Source: Ipomoea triloba (Eukaryota > Streptophyta > Magnoliopsida > Solanales > Convolvulaceae). From it: a DNA stretch of 64,000 bases. The notes beneath the pieces were generated by a model. It was not told where the DNA came from and ran no database searches. It saw only the letters and a list, made by a program, of their open reading frames with translations. The translations under genes and the position numbers were made by a program. Location of the stretch: positions 28,457,528 to 28,521,527 of the forward strand of contig NC_044919.1 in NCBI RefSeq assembly GCF_003576645.1, in the 5' to 3' direction. How positions within the stretch are numbered: position 1 is the stretch's first letter; each line of letters opens with the position of its first letter. This document shows positions 1-10,910 of the stretch, piece by piece.

Positions 1-150
1 GAAGTGTTGTGAGAAAAGGTTGAAAACATAAAATAGTACTTCGTATTAACAACCGAATGAAACGAAAGGTGGTGAGAGGTTTACGAAGTTGACCGGTCAA
101 AAGGGTCTCGTATATGCAAAGGTTATTTGGTTTCCTGGCCTAGGCGTACG

Positions 151-158
151 TATAAATA
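151..158 (+). promoter_or_regulatory. TATA box upstream of the DUF761 gene
   Basis: A TATAAATA octamer lies about 119 bases before the chosen ATG of the DUF761 gene. It is a good match to a plant TATA box and the spacing leaves room for a short 5' leader. No transcription start can be read directly. Confidence 0.55.
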
Positions 159-276
159 CAGCGACAAGTGATGCAATTTTCCCCAACCCGCTGCTCCTCA
201 AATCGCCCTGCAAGCTGCGGGGGATTTGAGCCATAATTCAACACAACAAAACCAAACCCGATCCTCACAACCAAGC

Positions 277-816
277 ATGAAGGAAGAAGATAACGCGGAC
301 GCGATGGCAATAGACTCGGAAGACAAAACTCATTCGGCCCCTCCCACGCCCCTTCACGACAAGGGGTTCAAGAAGAAGAAGCGCAGCAGGTCGTTCAGCC
401 TCCTCAAAGCTGCGCTGAACATTTTCCACGATAAACCCAGCGAGAAGGAGGAGAATAAGAAGCCAAAGAAGAAGAGCAACGACTGGAAGAGGGTGGTGGA
501 GTCAATGCGGCCATTAACTCTGCAAGACAAATCTCCCTCGCCTTCGGTTCCGTCCATGTCGCCGTCGTCTTCCTTCGAGAGTCTGACGTTGGATGCGGCG
601 GTCCTCGACTCCCCCTCGGTTTCCTCCGTCTCCTCCCTCGGCGGCATGAGCCAGTACGCCTCCGCACCCAATCTCCAGGCACTGGACACCGGATCTGATG
701 ATCCCGAAGAGGTGTTCGAAGCCGTCGGGGGCGACGAGATGATCGATGCCAAAGCTGAAGAATTCATTACTCAATTCTACAAACAAATGAAGCTTCAAGA
801 ACGTCAGGAATTTTAA
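277..816 (+). CDS. DUF761-domain protein (cotton-fibre-expressed-like), single exon
   Basis: A single open frame of 179 codons. The ATG at 277 was chosen because the frame upstream has no ATG, only a TTG. The N-terminal half is charged, with a lysine/arginine-rich patch (residues about 28-40) followed by SFSLLKAALNIF and another KKPKKK cluster that could serve as a nuclear signal. The middle is Ser/Pro rich and low in complexity. The last 25 residues, with DAKAEEFITQFYKQMKLQ, match the short C-terminal DUF761 motif of plant proteins. The biochemical role of the family is not established. The gene converges on the DUF3511 gene with about 480 bases between their stop codons. The family call is firm because of the C-terminus; function is not assigned. 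Confidence 0.85.
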   Translation: MKEEDNADAMAIDSEDKTHSAPPTPLHDKGFKKKKRSRSFSLLKAALNIFHDKPSEKEENKKPKKKSNDWKRVVESMRPLTLQDKSPSPSVPSMSPSSSFESLTLDAAVLDSPSVSSVSSLGGMSQYASAPNLQALDTGSDDPEEVFEAVGGDEMIDAKAEEFITQFYKQMKLQERQEF

Positions 817-1293
817 AACACTATAGTGGTGAATCATTAGCCACAGCCTAAAACATGAATCATAACCGGTTTTTGTTTCCAGATATACTCTTCATCTGTT
901 TAGTTTATCCAGGAGGACGTCAATTTTCTCCACAATGAGTTGTTTCTTTGTAGTAGTTTGTAAAACAGAGCTTTAATGGCGCTGTTCTTCCCAAACTGTA
1001 CTCATCATGTATGATTGATTTGTAGCTGGTTGCTTGAATTACCACAATGCAATACAATGAAACAAACGAACAAGATATATATAATGAATTGATATATCGA
1101 ATTGAAGTCATCTGAACAAGTGAATCGATCAGCCATTTTATAGCAAAAGGTCGGCAATCAGAAAAGCAATTTATGGAAGGAACACTACCTATCTACTGCA
1201 TTTGATGTGAATATATGTGATTATAACAAAAACATAACAACAATAATGATGATAAGATTTAATTTGAAGAGGGAGTAATGTAGGTAAAGGTAG
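817..1293. other. Intergenic, between two convergent genes
   Basis: This AT-rich stretch between the stops of the DUF761 and DUF3511 genes should hold both 3' UTRs. No other coding or repeat signal was seen. Confidence 0.6.
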
Positions 1294-1614
1294 CTAGTAG
1301 CCATGGATGATTTCGGAGCATTTGTTTTTGATCCACCTTAACCCGTTCCTGATAGAAGCCTTCATCCGGCCTTCAATCGTGTACACCTTGTACTTGGCTA
1401 TCCGCTTCCGTCTCTTCATCTCGGGATCGTTGAAACTCCAGGGCATCGATGTCGCCGTCACGTCACTCCGCCGTGGCGGAACCGGCGCCAGATCCGGAGA
1501 ACGGATCCGATTCGCTCCGTACATCTGATTAACGCCGCCGAAGCTCCTCCCGCTCACGACTTCCAGTCTGAAGTCGCCGGCGCTGCTCCGGAAACTCGGC
1601 CTGTATTCCTCCAT
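1294..1614 (-). CDS. DUF3511-domain protein, single exon
   Basis: An intronless 106-aa frame on the minus strand. The C-terminal half carries the DUF3511 signature: WSFNDPEMKRRKRIAKYK, then a short VYTIEGRMKASIRNGLRW segment and a final IKNKCSEI. That block is very basic (RRKR), as is usual in the family. The N-terminal half (residues 1-55) is low in conservation and Ser/Arg/Gly rich. The length fits the family, whose members are mostly about 90-120 aa. Known members are small plant-specific proteins with no assigned activity. The ATG used is the first in frame. Confidence 0.88.
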   Translation of the reverse strand: MEEYRPSFRSSAGDFRLEVVSGRSFGGVNQMYGANRIRSPDLAPVPPRRSDVTATSMPWSFNDPEMKRRKRIAKYKVYTIEGRMKASIRNGLRWIKNKCSEIIHGY

Positions 1615-1914
1615 GCCCAGCTGGATCTTCTAAACGCCTTAAAACTAAAAAAATAATGATAGAAACGGCGGAGAGCGAGGCGCAGGTAGAGCATATAAGG
1701 GAAAGTTGTTAGCCACTACCAGAATTTATTCAAAAAGAAAGTGAAAGAGAATGATAGAAAATGCTAGTTAGGAGGCAACCTGGTCAGAAGAGGCAGACAA
1801 TTAGCTGTAAGGGTTGTGACTAGTGATGCTGTTTTCATTTTTCAAGACTAGGCAGAGATTCTTCAACTGTATGTGCGGTCTCACTACTCGATGCCACTTT
1901 TTTTGTTACAATAT

Positions 1915-2262
1915 ATTATTATAAAAGGCAACAGATGATGATAGTCATAATAATGTTGGCCTCCGTCAAAAAGGTGATCCCATCTACTTTTACCATTCTT
2001 TTGAAATTTTTAGCATCTCTTAATCACCCGGAAAGATAATTGACCAATTGAGCTATATCAAAAGAACACATAAAAACAAAAGAGAGCCTGTGTAGCTTTT
2101 AGCAGTTAAAAATTTATACATAATTTACATTTAACAGGTTGAGATTCTCGATCTAAAATTACAAACTTCTGCCACTTGATTATATGGTGTTTGGTGAGCA
2201 ATTTAAAATCATAAAACTACAACATAATAAGCTTAGGAAAGAATGATGTAGACATTTCAAAT
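1915..2262. repeat. Direct duplication, copy 1 (empty site)
   Basis: This stretch starts near ATAAAAGGCAACAGATGATG and ends near GACATTTCAAATGTCTAC. It is repeated with a few per cent divergence at about 2778-3421. The junction TCCGTCAAAAAGGTGATCCC at 1962-1981 is intact here and is interrupted by a MITE in copy 2. Confidence 0.75.
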
Positions 2263-2727
2263 GTCTACTCGATGCCACTACTTTTTTCCTATTTTTTTTT
2301 TTTTTTACAATATACTAGTGCTTTACCCGATGTAGGAACAGAATTATGTTATTATGAATTTAAATAAAAAATTTTAAAAATATAAATATTTTAAAATGTA
2401 CAATATAAAATGTACAAAATGTCTCATAATTCTAGGACATTATTTTTTCTGCACACCCGTGCGACACCCGTACAGCGCCTGTGCAAAGTTGACATAGCCA
2501 CCTCCTAGTTGTTTTTCACCATTTTATCATGATATAAAGATTACCAAATAAAGTCATTACATGTATACATAAATTAGTAATGACATTATTTGGTAAGCTT
2601 TATATATATACATGTACCGAATTTAAGGTATTTACTTAAATATGATTTAATTTTGTTAAGTATTGTAATTTTATGTTGACCGATTTCTAATTTTTTGGAC
2701 TAAAATGAACAGGAAAGCTGCACTTCT

Positions 2728-2731
<4 letters not shown>

Positions 2732-2780
<49 letters not shown>
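2732..2780. repeat. (TA)n microsatellite
   Basis: About 49 bases of nearly perfect TA dinucleotide repeat immediately before copy 2 of the direct duplication. Confidence 0.9.
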
Positions 2781-2784
<4 letters not shown>

Positions 2785-3421
2785 AAGGAAACAGATGATG
2801 ATAATCATAATAATGTTGGCCCCCGTCAAAAAGGCAGTTGTTATACCGTGGACCATACTGCAGATACTGCAATTGTGTTGAATGGATATTGTAGTTGTGT
2901 AGAAAGGAAACTGTAGTTGCGCGGAACAAAGGTTGTTTCATCCGTCTGGAACTGCAGTTGTGTTGAACTAATACTACAGTGTGTTGAACGGATGAAACGA
3001 CCTCTGTTCTGCGCAACTGTAGTTCTCTTTCAACACAATTGCAGTATCAATTCAACACAACTGTAGTATCTGTTCAACATAACTGCAGTATCAGCCATGA
3101 CCATGGTCCACTGTATAATTTGCGTCAAAAAGGTGATCCCATCTACTTTTACCATTCTTTTGAATTTTTTAGCATCTCTTAATCACCCCGGAAAGATAAT
3201 TGACCAATTGAGCTATATCAAAACAACACAAAAAAACAAAAGAGAGCCTGTGTAGCTTTTTGCAGTTAAAAATTTATATATAATTTACATTTAACAGGTT
3301 GAGATCCTCGATCTAAAATTACAAACTTATGCCACTTGGTGTTTGGTGAGCAATTTAAAATCATAAAACTACAACATAATAAGCTTATGACAGAATGATG
3401 TAGACATTTCAAATGTCTACA
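2778..3421. repeat. Direct duplication, copy 2 (contains a MITE)
   Basis: Second copy of the 1915-2262 sequence, expanded by a 288-bp insertion at 2835-3122. Homology resumes directly after the insertion and ends near 3421, where the two flanks diverge. Confidence 0.75.
2835..3122. mobile_element. 288-bp foldback MITE, Mutator-like target duplication
   Basis: The insertion is flanked by an 11-bp direct repeat, CGTCAAAAAGG, at 2824-2834 and 3123-3133. Its two halves are inverted copies over roughly 110-130 bases each and share TTATAC.GTGGACCAT near the ends, so the element folds into a long hairpin. Each arm holds short internal repeats of the form ATACTGCAATTGTGTTGAA. The target-duplication length and long inverted repeats are typical of Mutator-like MITEs. 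It has no coding capacity. The matching empty site lies at 1963-1974. Confidence 0.8.
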
Positions 3422-3614
3422 AATACACATTGCTACAAGGAGCCAGAAGACAACATGAGAATGTTGTGTAACTTGAAAAGAAAAGATGCTTTGGACACCT
3501 TATTATTGCATCCAAAAACATGTGCACTTTCTGCTTCTTGTTTGTTTCACTAGCTGGACATGCAGGCTCAGATGGAGAGGTGGTATACAGCGGAGAGGAA
3601 AACCAGTGCTTCAA

Positions 3615-6600
3615 TTACAACTTAATATACAGCTTTTTCATGTGCAGGAATCCGGCTACAATGCCCCAAAATAGTATCTCTAGCAATACAAATGCCAGGG
3701 TACCCCAATTCTCTGAATGTAACATTCCTTGCAATAGCCTCTCTGAGCCGTCAACCTATGAGCCATTTGTCTATGGTTACATACACACATACATACATAT
3801 TGTCTTAAAAGAAGAAAACAGAAAAACAAAGGCAATGACCATCTTTCAGGGTTGAGATTGTGACAAAGCAATTGCAACCGAGAAGGATTGACTATACACG
3901 ACAGTGATTACAATGTATGGGAAAATAAAGATGTAATAGAGCAGAGTTTTGATGGAAACAAGAAACCTACCAGATTGTTTTCAGTTGAACGCCAATAGAG
4001 ACCTTGGAGAGCTGCAGGAAAGATGTCACAGGCAGCTAAAGCATACACGATAAGAGCATTCATTCCCATCCATTGAAATATAATCATTGGTTTCCTCAAA
4101 CAAACTACGTCAACCTGCAACATATAGTTAACCTTTTTCTTTATTGACCTATTTCAACACAAACCTACATTCAAGATGTCTTGGCCTAACTATTATTTTC
4201 CTTAATTTCAAGCTTGGATGAAAGGAATGACTTAAAATATACGTGTACACTCACAATGTAATATATGATGGTAAAAGCAATGGCTGAAGCTCCAGCAGTG
4301 GTGAACATATAGCTCAATGTATAGAGTGGTTTAGAAAGAGGAACCCCTGAAAGAACAAAACTTCAGGCATTGTTTTATTACAAAATTTTAATTCATAGAT
4401 ATGAATGCATGTGAAATACAAGCAACATTACCTACAACCACCAGCACAAGTCCAACAATCAGTAGTGGGAAGGAGAATATGGACCAAAATATTATCCTTT
4501 GCTTGTGAACCTACATCAAAGAACAGATACGTGGGAAACAAAGATGAAGAAAATAATGATAGGATTTAATTTAAGTTTTCAAATCAGCCAAATAGCAGCA
4601 GACTGCATCTTACCTTGAACTGAACAAGAATGTGCCCATAATGTAATCCAACAAGGCATGTTATGGCAGCCATTAAAGAACTGAAAATTTTCAATCAAAA
4701 TGAAGAAGAGGAAAACATTTGGATTAAGAATGGAGAAAAAGGAAAAAGGAGCACTCAAAGTTGAACTCTGGTCAAAATTAATCTTGCTCACAGCTTATGC
4801 CAGTAAAAGTAGGACAAAACTAAACTCTAAAATTGCAATTGCATAAGGGCTAAGGCTAAACTAAACTTTAAACAATTTAAAATAAAAATAAAGGAAGAGG
4901 GAGAGGGATAGAGAGAGCAGAACAGCATAACAAAATTTTATCTAAACTGCAAGGAATGATATAAGAGGATATATCCAACCTCAAAATACCCTCAGGGTCA
5001 AATGGGGCAAGACACCATCCAGGTGCATTTTCAGGCAAAGGTCCATAATCAGGGGAATTGATACTGCATTCCTACTAAAATAATCTGGATTAGCAAAAAT
5101 GTAATGATAAAACTGCAGGAGTTCAAGATTCCAGCAAAGCAAAAGCAGCAGCAAAGAAAAAAGTTGACCAACCTTCGTTCTTTTGTAGACAGGGCGTTGA
5201 TAGAGATGACTTTCACCAAGAATAAGTCGATCAATGAAGCCAACTGCATTGCACGGAGGATCAAGACTTCCCCTCACATTACAATGAACCTGGTAAGAAA
5301 TATGCTGGGCTTGAGTAAGATAAAAAGAAACCAAATCCATCTCTTTCAAAATCCTATGTATTTTAGTAGATTCTTTCACGTTTGGCTGAAAGACAATCCT
5401 TAACTTAGCAAAGCTCAACCATCAAAAGATAGATAAATGATTTGAATGTCAGCATAACTACAATGATAATGCCAATAATTGGTGCTTGAATTCTTCTATT
5501 TACTGCACCAATCAATACTATCAACGAATAGTAATTATCAGGGCCTATTGGATGAAGATTCAGAAAGTCATTAACTCACTGTTTGAGTACTATATCCATA
5601 TTAATTGACTGAGCCCATCAATACTATTATCAACAAATAGCAATTGCCAGAATGATGAAGCTTCAGAAAGCCTTTAACTCACAGTTTGTGTAGTAGATCC
5701 ATACTGTGGTACTACTGAGCTGTTGCTGGCAGTATCTACTTTAAATTCCCAGTCTGGAACATAAAGGCCATATAGTAAACCCATGTATAAGACACTAAGT
5801 GACACTGCAACCAGCCTGCGAAATAATGACTTGATTAAGAATTGATTGTTCTTTGAGATCCTGAAACATATTAATACTGCCTTCCTAGAGTCACATATAA
5901 CCACCTTCTTTAATCAAGTGAGATTTAGAAAGGGAATCAGGGTAATAAGAATGGATACTTTGTCAATATCAAACAGATAATATGCAAACCAAACAATGGC
6001 ATCAATCTGAGAAATGAAAAACTGAACAAGAAGAAGTCATGCCCCACTTTAAACCAAAGAGAATGCTTACGCCTGAAGCCAGTATCTCCTCACAAATTTC
6101 ATTGGTGAATCAGCAGAGATGTTGTTAACAAGCCAAATCTCCAAAATTGATGAGAAAAGATATCCAATTGAAATCCTCTATAGCAAAGAATTGGAAAGAA
6201 AAGCAAAGATTTAATATTTTCATCAGTGCTTAATTTAAGTTCCAGTTGTGATAGAGTACCTGTAACACGCCCATCCATCTAATCTTCTCTATATCAACTC
6301 CATAACTTAGATCACCACGCCCATGAAAATACCCACCTAACCACATACAACCATAAATGTTTATTATGTAGTTATAAGCAGAAAAATAAATGTGGGTTTG
6401 GTGATGCATACCTTGAAGAATGACTCCCAATATAAAAAGCTTAACCGTCCTGAGCAAAACTTTCTTTGTTGCTGCTAGTTTGCTGGGAACTTTCTGCACC
6501 AGGTAGGGTAGTCTCATCACTATCAGAGTATTACAGCAGTAAACAGAGACCAAATATCCAGCATCTCAAAAAATGGCACTAACAACAATTATTTCTCTGG

Positions 6601-7241
6601 ACTAAAAGGAACAGTAGCTAATGAAAATCAGTGATATCAGTAACATCCATGAATAGCAATCATACCGCATACAACATTTCAAAGAACTAGGGGCATGAAT
6701 AGGTGGAGAAATTTTATCAGTCATAAAATGTACCTTGAACACAAGACTCACTGAAACACCAACAACAAAGAGGAAAAATGGCATCACGAAGTCCGCAAGT
6801 GTCACTCCAAACCAAGGAGAATGATTTATACTCGGAAAAGCTTTTCCAGCGTCATCAACCAAAATCATCAGCTAACGAATCACCGCATAATACAAAAATC
6901 AAAATTAAAACACAGGAGTATCAAATTCAGAATCGGCGCTAAGAGAGGATGACTTGAATTGATCTCCTTCACATGAAAATACCAAAAACGAACAAAAACG
7001 AAAAACATATATATAAGGTTCAGAGGGGACTTACAGCAACAGTGAGGCCTCTAAAGACATCGAGAGAGACTAGACGTTCTTTTGAATTACTTAAATGTGT
7101 AGGTGTTGCTTCAGCTGGCAAAACGACGATTTCTTGCACACTGTTGACTGAACCTACGATCGGTGCTTCCGGCGAGGAACTCCCAAGAAGCGGTGTTCGT
7201 TCGTCGGAATCCCTGACCTCCGTAATCGACGACGACGACAT
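3615..7241 (-). CDS. Heparan-alpha-glucosaminide N-acetyltransferase-like membrane protein, 13 exons
   Basis: Exons 5' to 3': 7241-7035, 6871-6734, 6493-6412, 6336-6260, 6177-6071, 5815-5683, 5289-5173, 5071-4980, 4680-4614, 4510-4432, 4346-4255, 4114-3971, 3755-3615. All introns are GT-AG and the phases close to 491 aa. After a soluble N-terminus, the protein has LVSLDVFRGLTVALMILVDD (residues about 57-76), then NHSPWFGVTLADFVMPFFLF and about ten hydrophobic segments. The motif order is that of the HGSNAT/YeiB-like (DUF5009) family. In human HGSNAT a conserved histidine in the equivalent loop takes the acetyl group; the histidine of NHSPW (residue 86) is the likely counterpart, by recall of the alignment. 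Animal enzymes acetylate heparan sulfate in lysosomes. Plants lack heparan sulfate, so the plant substrate is unknown. Length and start fit plant homologues. Confidence 0.88.
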
Positions 7242-9829
7242 CCTGTTACCTGTCTGTCGTGAGCTATTTCTCTTCTGGTCTGTCGATCATTATTGGCACT
7301 TTTATTAACAGTAATTTCCAAAGTCAAATCCCAATAATCTTTAATCAACTCCGGATTTTAAAATACTCCTATTTTCGTCTCTTGTCCGTGCCTGATTGCA
7401 GATTTGCATTTATTTCAGTTGCCGATGGAGCAGCTTACTAATTTCTTACAGCTGAAGATAACAAGAATATTGGACAGGAGAAGTATGAGCTATTAGTTTT
7501 TTTTGAAACTTTTTTCTTTCAAAAAAAAAAAAGTATGAGCTATTAGTTGTTAGATGCGAAATGAAATAATTCTCAAATCTTTTTGGGGAAAAAAAGAACT
7601 ACTTTCCTAATCTAAACTCTTATTATAGAGAGGGTTAACTTTGACTTGAGATTATATTGTAATCATAATCTGTAAATAATTACAAATAAATAAATCAAAT
7701 AATGACAATAGATAAATTACACAAAATGTTAAATTTATAATATTATGGTTACAAAATAAATTATCAAATCAACTTCGTTGTAATTGATCCAAACAATAAA
7801 TTTTTATTTGTTAATATCTATAAAATAAATATATAACAATAAAGTAAGTTCACGAATAATTAGTTAAACACTTATTAAATAATTTAAAAAGGTTATAACT
7901 ATGTACATAAAACATTAATTACATAGTTAATGATGTTGAAATGGAGGGAGTGTGTGTTTTTTTTAATATTGACTAAGTATAAGATAGTTAGGATTTAGAG
8001 TAACCCGAATGATTTTTATTTTTATTTTTTGTAGACATATAGGAAATATAGAAGCGAGAGAAGAGAACAAATAGAGGAAACAATTAGAAGGGAAATAATT
8101 TTTGACTAAAAGGGAAAAAAATTAATCTCTCATGCTATGGCGTGTGGACACTACAAACCTCTTTTACTTTAAATCCTTTTTAATAGGGCACACAAAAGTA
8201 TCATGAAAAACCCTTTTATCATTTGTTGAAAAATCATATTCTAATTTTTTTTGGGTTGCTCTTAGGGCATCCCTATCCCTTCTTCCCTTATATTATGGTT
8301 TTTTAAACTCATATCATCCACATCACCATATAATATCTCTAATATTTTAATTTATCTCAAATGAAGAATTTATTTCTTTTTTATGGGCTATACTCATTCA
8401 CACTCCTACTCATTATCTATTATTTTATTCACTTTATACCATTGATCATTTTAATTTGATAATAATGATCTAAATTTTTAATTTTAATAAAATAAATTTA
8501 AATAACAAAATAAAATATTTGTTGAACTATAAACAAATAAATTTAGAAAGAATTCCAAACAAATATTTTGACCCCAATAGTCAAATAATCATTGAGGTTA
8601 AATTTTAAGTCAACATAAACAATAGCGGTTGCTCTTGTTTTTTGTTTTGTTTTATTTTTTGTTTTTGTTTAAAAAAAAAATTTGATAAAGCATAGAGAGA
8701 TGAATAGTTTTTTCCCACCCTTTGCGACTTAAAAATGCGTGTGGACAACACGCGTTCCAAAACACATGCTCTTGAAAAAACAACCTCTCCGAATAATGCA
8801 GCTCGTCTCCTCTCTAATCATTATTTCCTCATCTCCCTCCCCCCTTTTCTCCATCTTTCTCCTCTCAAATTGGAGGTGTCATTATGAGTTCAATTGACTA
8901 AAGGTGATCGTATAACTTTGATTTGCTCAAAACTTCAGGATAATACATATAATACAAGTTATAATATGAAACGATAGATGGCCACGCGTTATAATGAGAT
9001 AACTGGATAAGAGCATTCTTATCAATGTTTTGTTTTTTTGTTTTTTTTTTTGCGGTTTTTGATGAGTTTTTGTAAGTGTGATTATGAAAGAAAAAACGAG
9101 AGGAGGAGGAGGGGAAATAAAACAAATATGCTTAAAAAAAAAAAGAAAAAAAAGAAGAAAGTCAAGCGCGAGCCACGCGAGATAGTTGCCCTTGGATTTG
9201 GTTTGTGCTGCTCCTTTACTGTTCCAATATATTTCCTTTGCAGAGGACCCAATTTCTTTTCTCTCATCCATGTGTATAACTACTGTTCCAAAAACCTTTC
9301 AATAACCACTATTATAGATGCTCTAACTCTATTTATACTAATGACCAAACATTAGTGTCATGATGACATGTCGCGATTAGGTGGCATGAACTGACTTGCT
9401 TGATAACTACGACAACTTAACTTTGTAGTCTGGTAAACATAGGTTAATTTAGTTGAACTTGTTTAGTATAATTGATAAACCTATTAGTTTGTCAACTACA
9501 TATGATTGTTCCAATACTCAAATATAATGTCATTTTGTACACACAATCACTATTTGATATTATAATTAAATAAACATTGTTCCTATACAATAACACACAA
9601 ATTATATATACAAGAAATATAAATCGGCCCGTAAGGGCAGCCCAAATGATAAGAGAGTTACACCAATTCACCTCTTAATCCATTGGGTTTGAGCTGGTCA
9701 GCTATGGACAAAGATTTACCCACTACTCACACAGTTAGGACTTAGGAATGGAGTTAAAAAAAAAAAAAAAAAGAAATATAACAAGGTTAGCAAGAATTGA
9801 ATTTATGATATTTGGTTACAAGAATGGAA
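7242..9829. other. AT-rich intergenic region, no gene recognised
   Basis: Contains the upstream region of the minus-strand acetyltransferase-like gene (about 7242-7500), then strongly AT-rich DNA. A weak inverted pair (AGAGCATTCTTATCAATG near 9011 and TATTATAGATGCTCT near 9310) suggests a degraded MITE. A tRNA-like A/B-box pair near 9630-9700 (GCAGCCCAAATGATAAGAG, then GGGTTTGAGCTGG) suggests a SINE fragment. Neither is clear enough to call. Confidence 0.4.
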
Positions 9830-10520
9830 TAGGGGTGGGCATTTCGGTCTTCGGTTCGGTTTTTTCGGTTTCGGTTTTAAAAAAAATTGAACCATTCGGT
9901 TTAACATTAGAGTTCGGTTCGGTTTCGGTTCGGTTTGAAACGGTTCGGTTTCGGTTCGGATTTACTTCGGTTCGGTGTTCGGTTCGGTTTACGGCTCCCG
10001 AATTTTAACATTTCCTAGGAGACAAGGCGATCGGAGGTGCCGCGAGTTAGCGGGGCACCGTATTTACTATGCATGAAACATCACATAACCCAAATCCAAA
10101 GTTTAATATTTAAATAATAAATACCACCATAACAAATTAACAATTCAAACAAATTAAAATAAAAAAATAAAACTAGAAATTAAATTCCAAAACTGAAATG
10201 AATTTGGAAATTCATTCCAGTAACTGGAATGAATTTCCAAATTCATTCTTAGTTTTGAAATATATATATTACGTATTTATAAATAATATATAAATATATT
10301 TATTAATTAATATATATATATATATTTATAATTATATATAATATATATTTATATTTAATTATAAAATATTTCGGTTTTTTCGGTTCGGTTCGGTTTTTAA
10401 CCGAACCGTTCGATTCTTCTAAAACATGAACCGATCGGTTTTTCGGTTCGGTTTAAAACCGAAACGAACATCTTCGGTTCGGTTCGGTTCGGGTAACCCG
10501 AACCGTTTTGCCCACCCCTA
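9830..10520. mobile_element. Non-autonomous hAT-like element with TTCGGT subterminal repeats
   Basis: The 691-bp element begins TAGGGGTGGGCA and ends TGCCCACCCCTA (perfect terminal inverted repeats over about 11-12 bases). It is flanked by an 8-bp duplication, GAATGGAA, at 9822-9829 and 10521-10528, the size made by hAT transposases. About 150 bases inside each end are dense in TTCGGT/ACCGAA hexamers. The centre is AT rich with a short GC-rich piece near 10020-10060. No transposase frame is present. A Mutator-like origin is possible if the duplication is read as 10 bp, but the TAGGGGTGG start favours hAT. Confidence 0.75.
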
Positions 10521-10910
10521 GAATGGAATATAAAAGCTACAAACGTGAGTACGTGACACGTATACAACTACACAAGTTAATGCTTACGAAAATAGCAGAG
10601 TAGTTATGGACTTCAGTTTTCCGGGTAGAAAGCTAAAGCACGCGGGCCGTCTTGCCTAATCCATCCTGATACTGGGATTACTGGCCCACAAGTAAAATAC
10701 TGTAGCATATTCATATGAAATTCAAATCAGTGGCATTATAGTTAATAGCTTCGTTATTGGGCGTATTTAGAGACTCGGCGGTGGTTCATACCCACGCCGG
10801 ATGATTTCTTCTTTCTACAACTCCTCTAGAATTTCGTCCCTACCGTGAATACAATCATAGATTGTATCTCTGCTAGGTTGTTTAGGATTGATTAGATTGA
10901 TTTGAGCATC
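10521..10910. other. Putative promoter region of importin alpha
   Basis: About 390 bases between the hAT-like element and the importin-alpha ATG. No convincing TATA box was found. It should contain the promoter and 5' leader. Confidence 0.4.

Noticed and set aside
9630..9710. Possible SINE or tRNA (A-box GCAGCCCAAATGATAAGAG)
   Set aside because: The B box is weak and no tail or target duplication was found, so it is only mentioned in the intergenic note.
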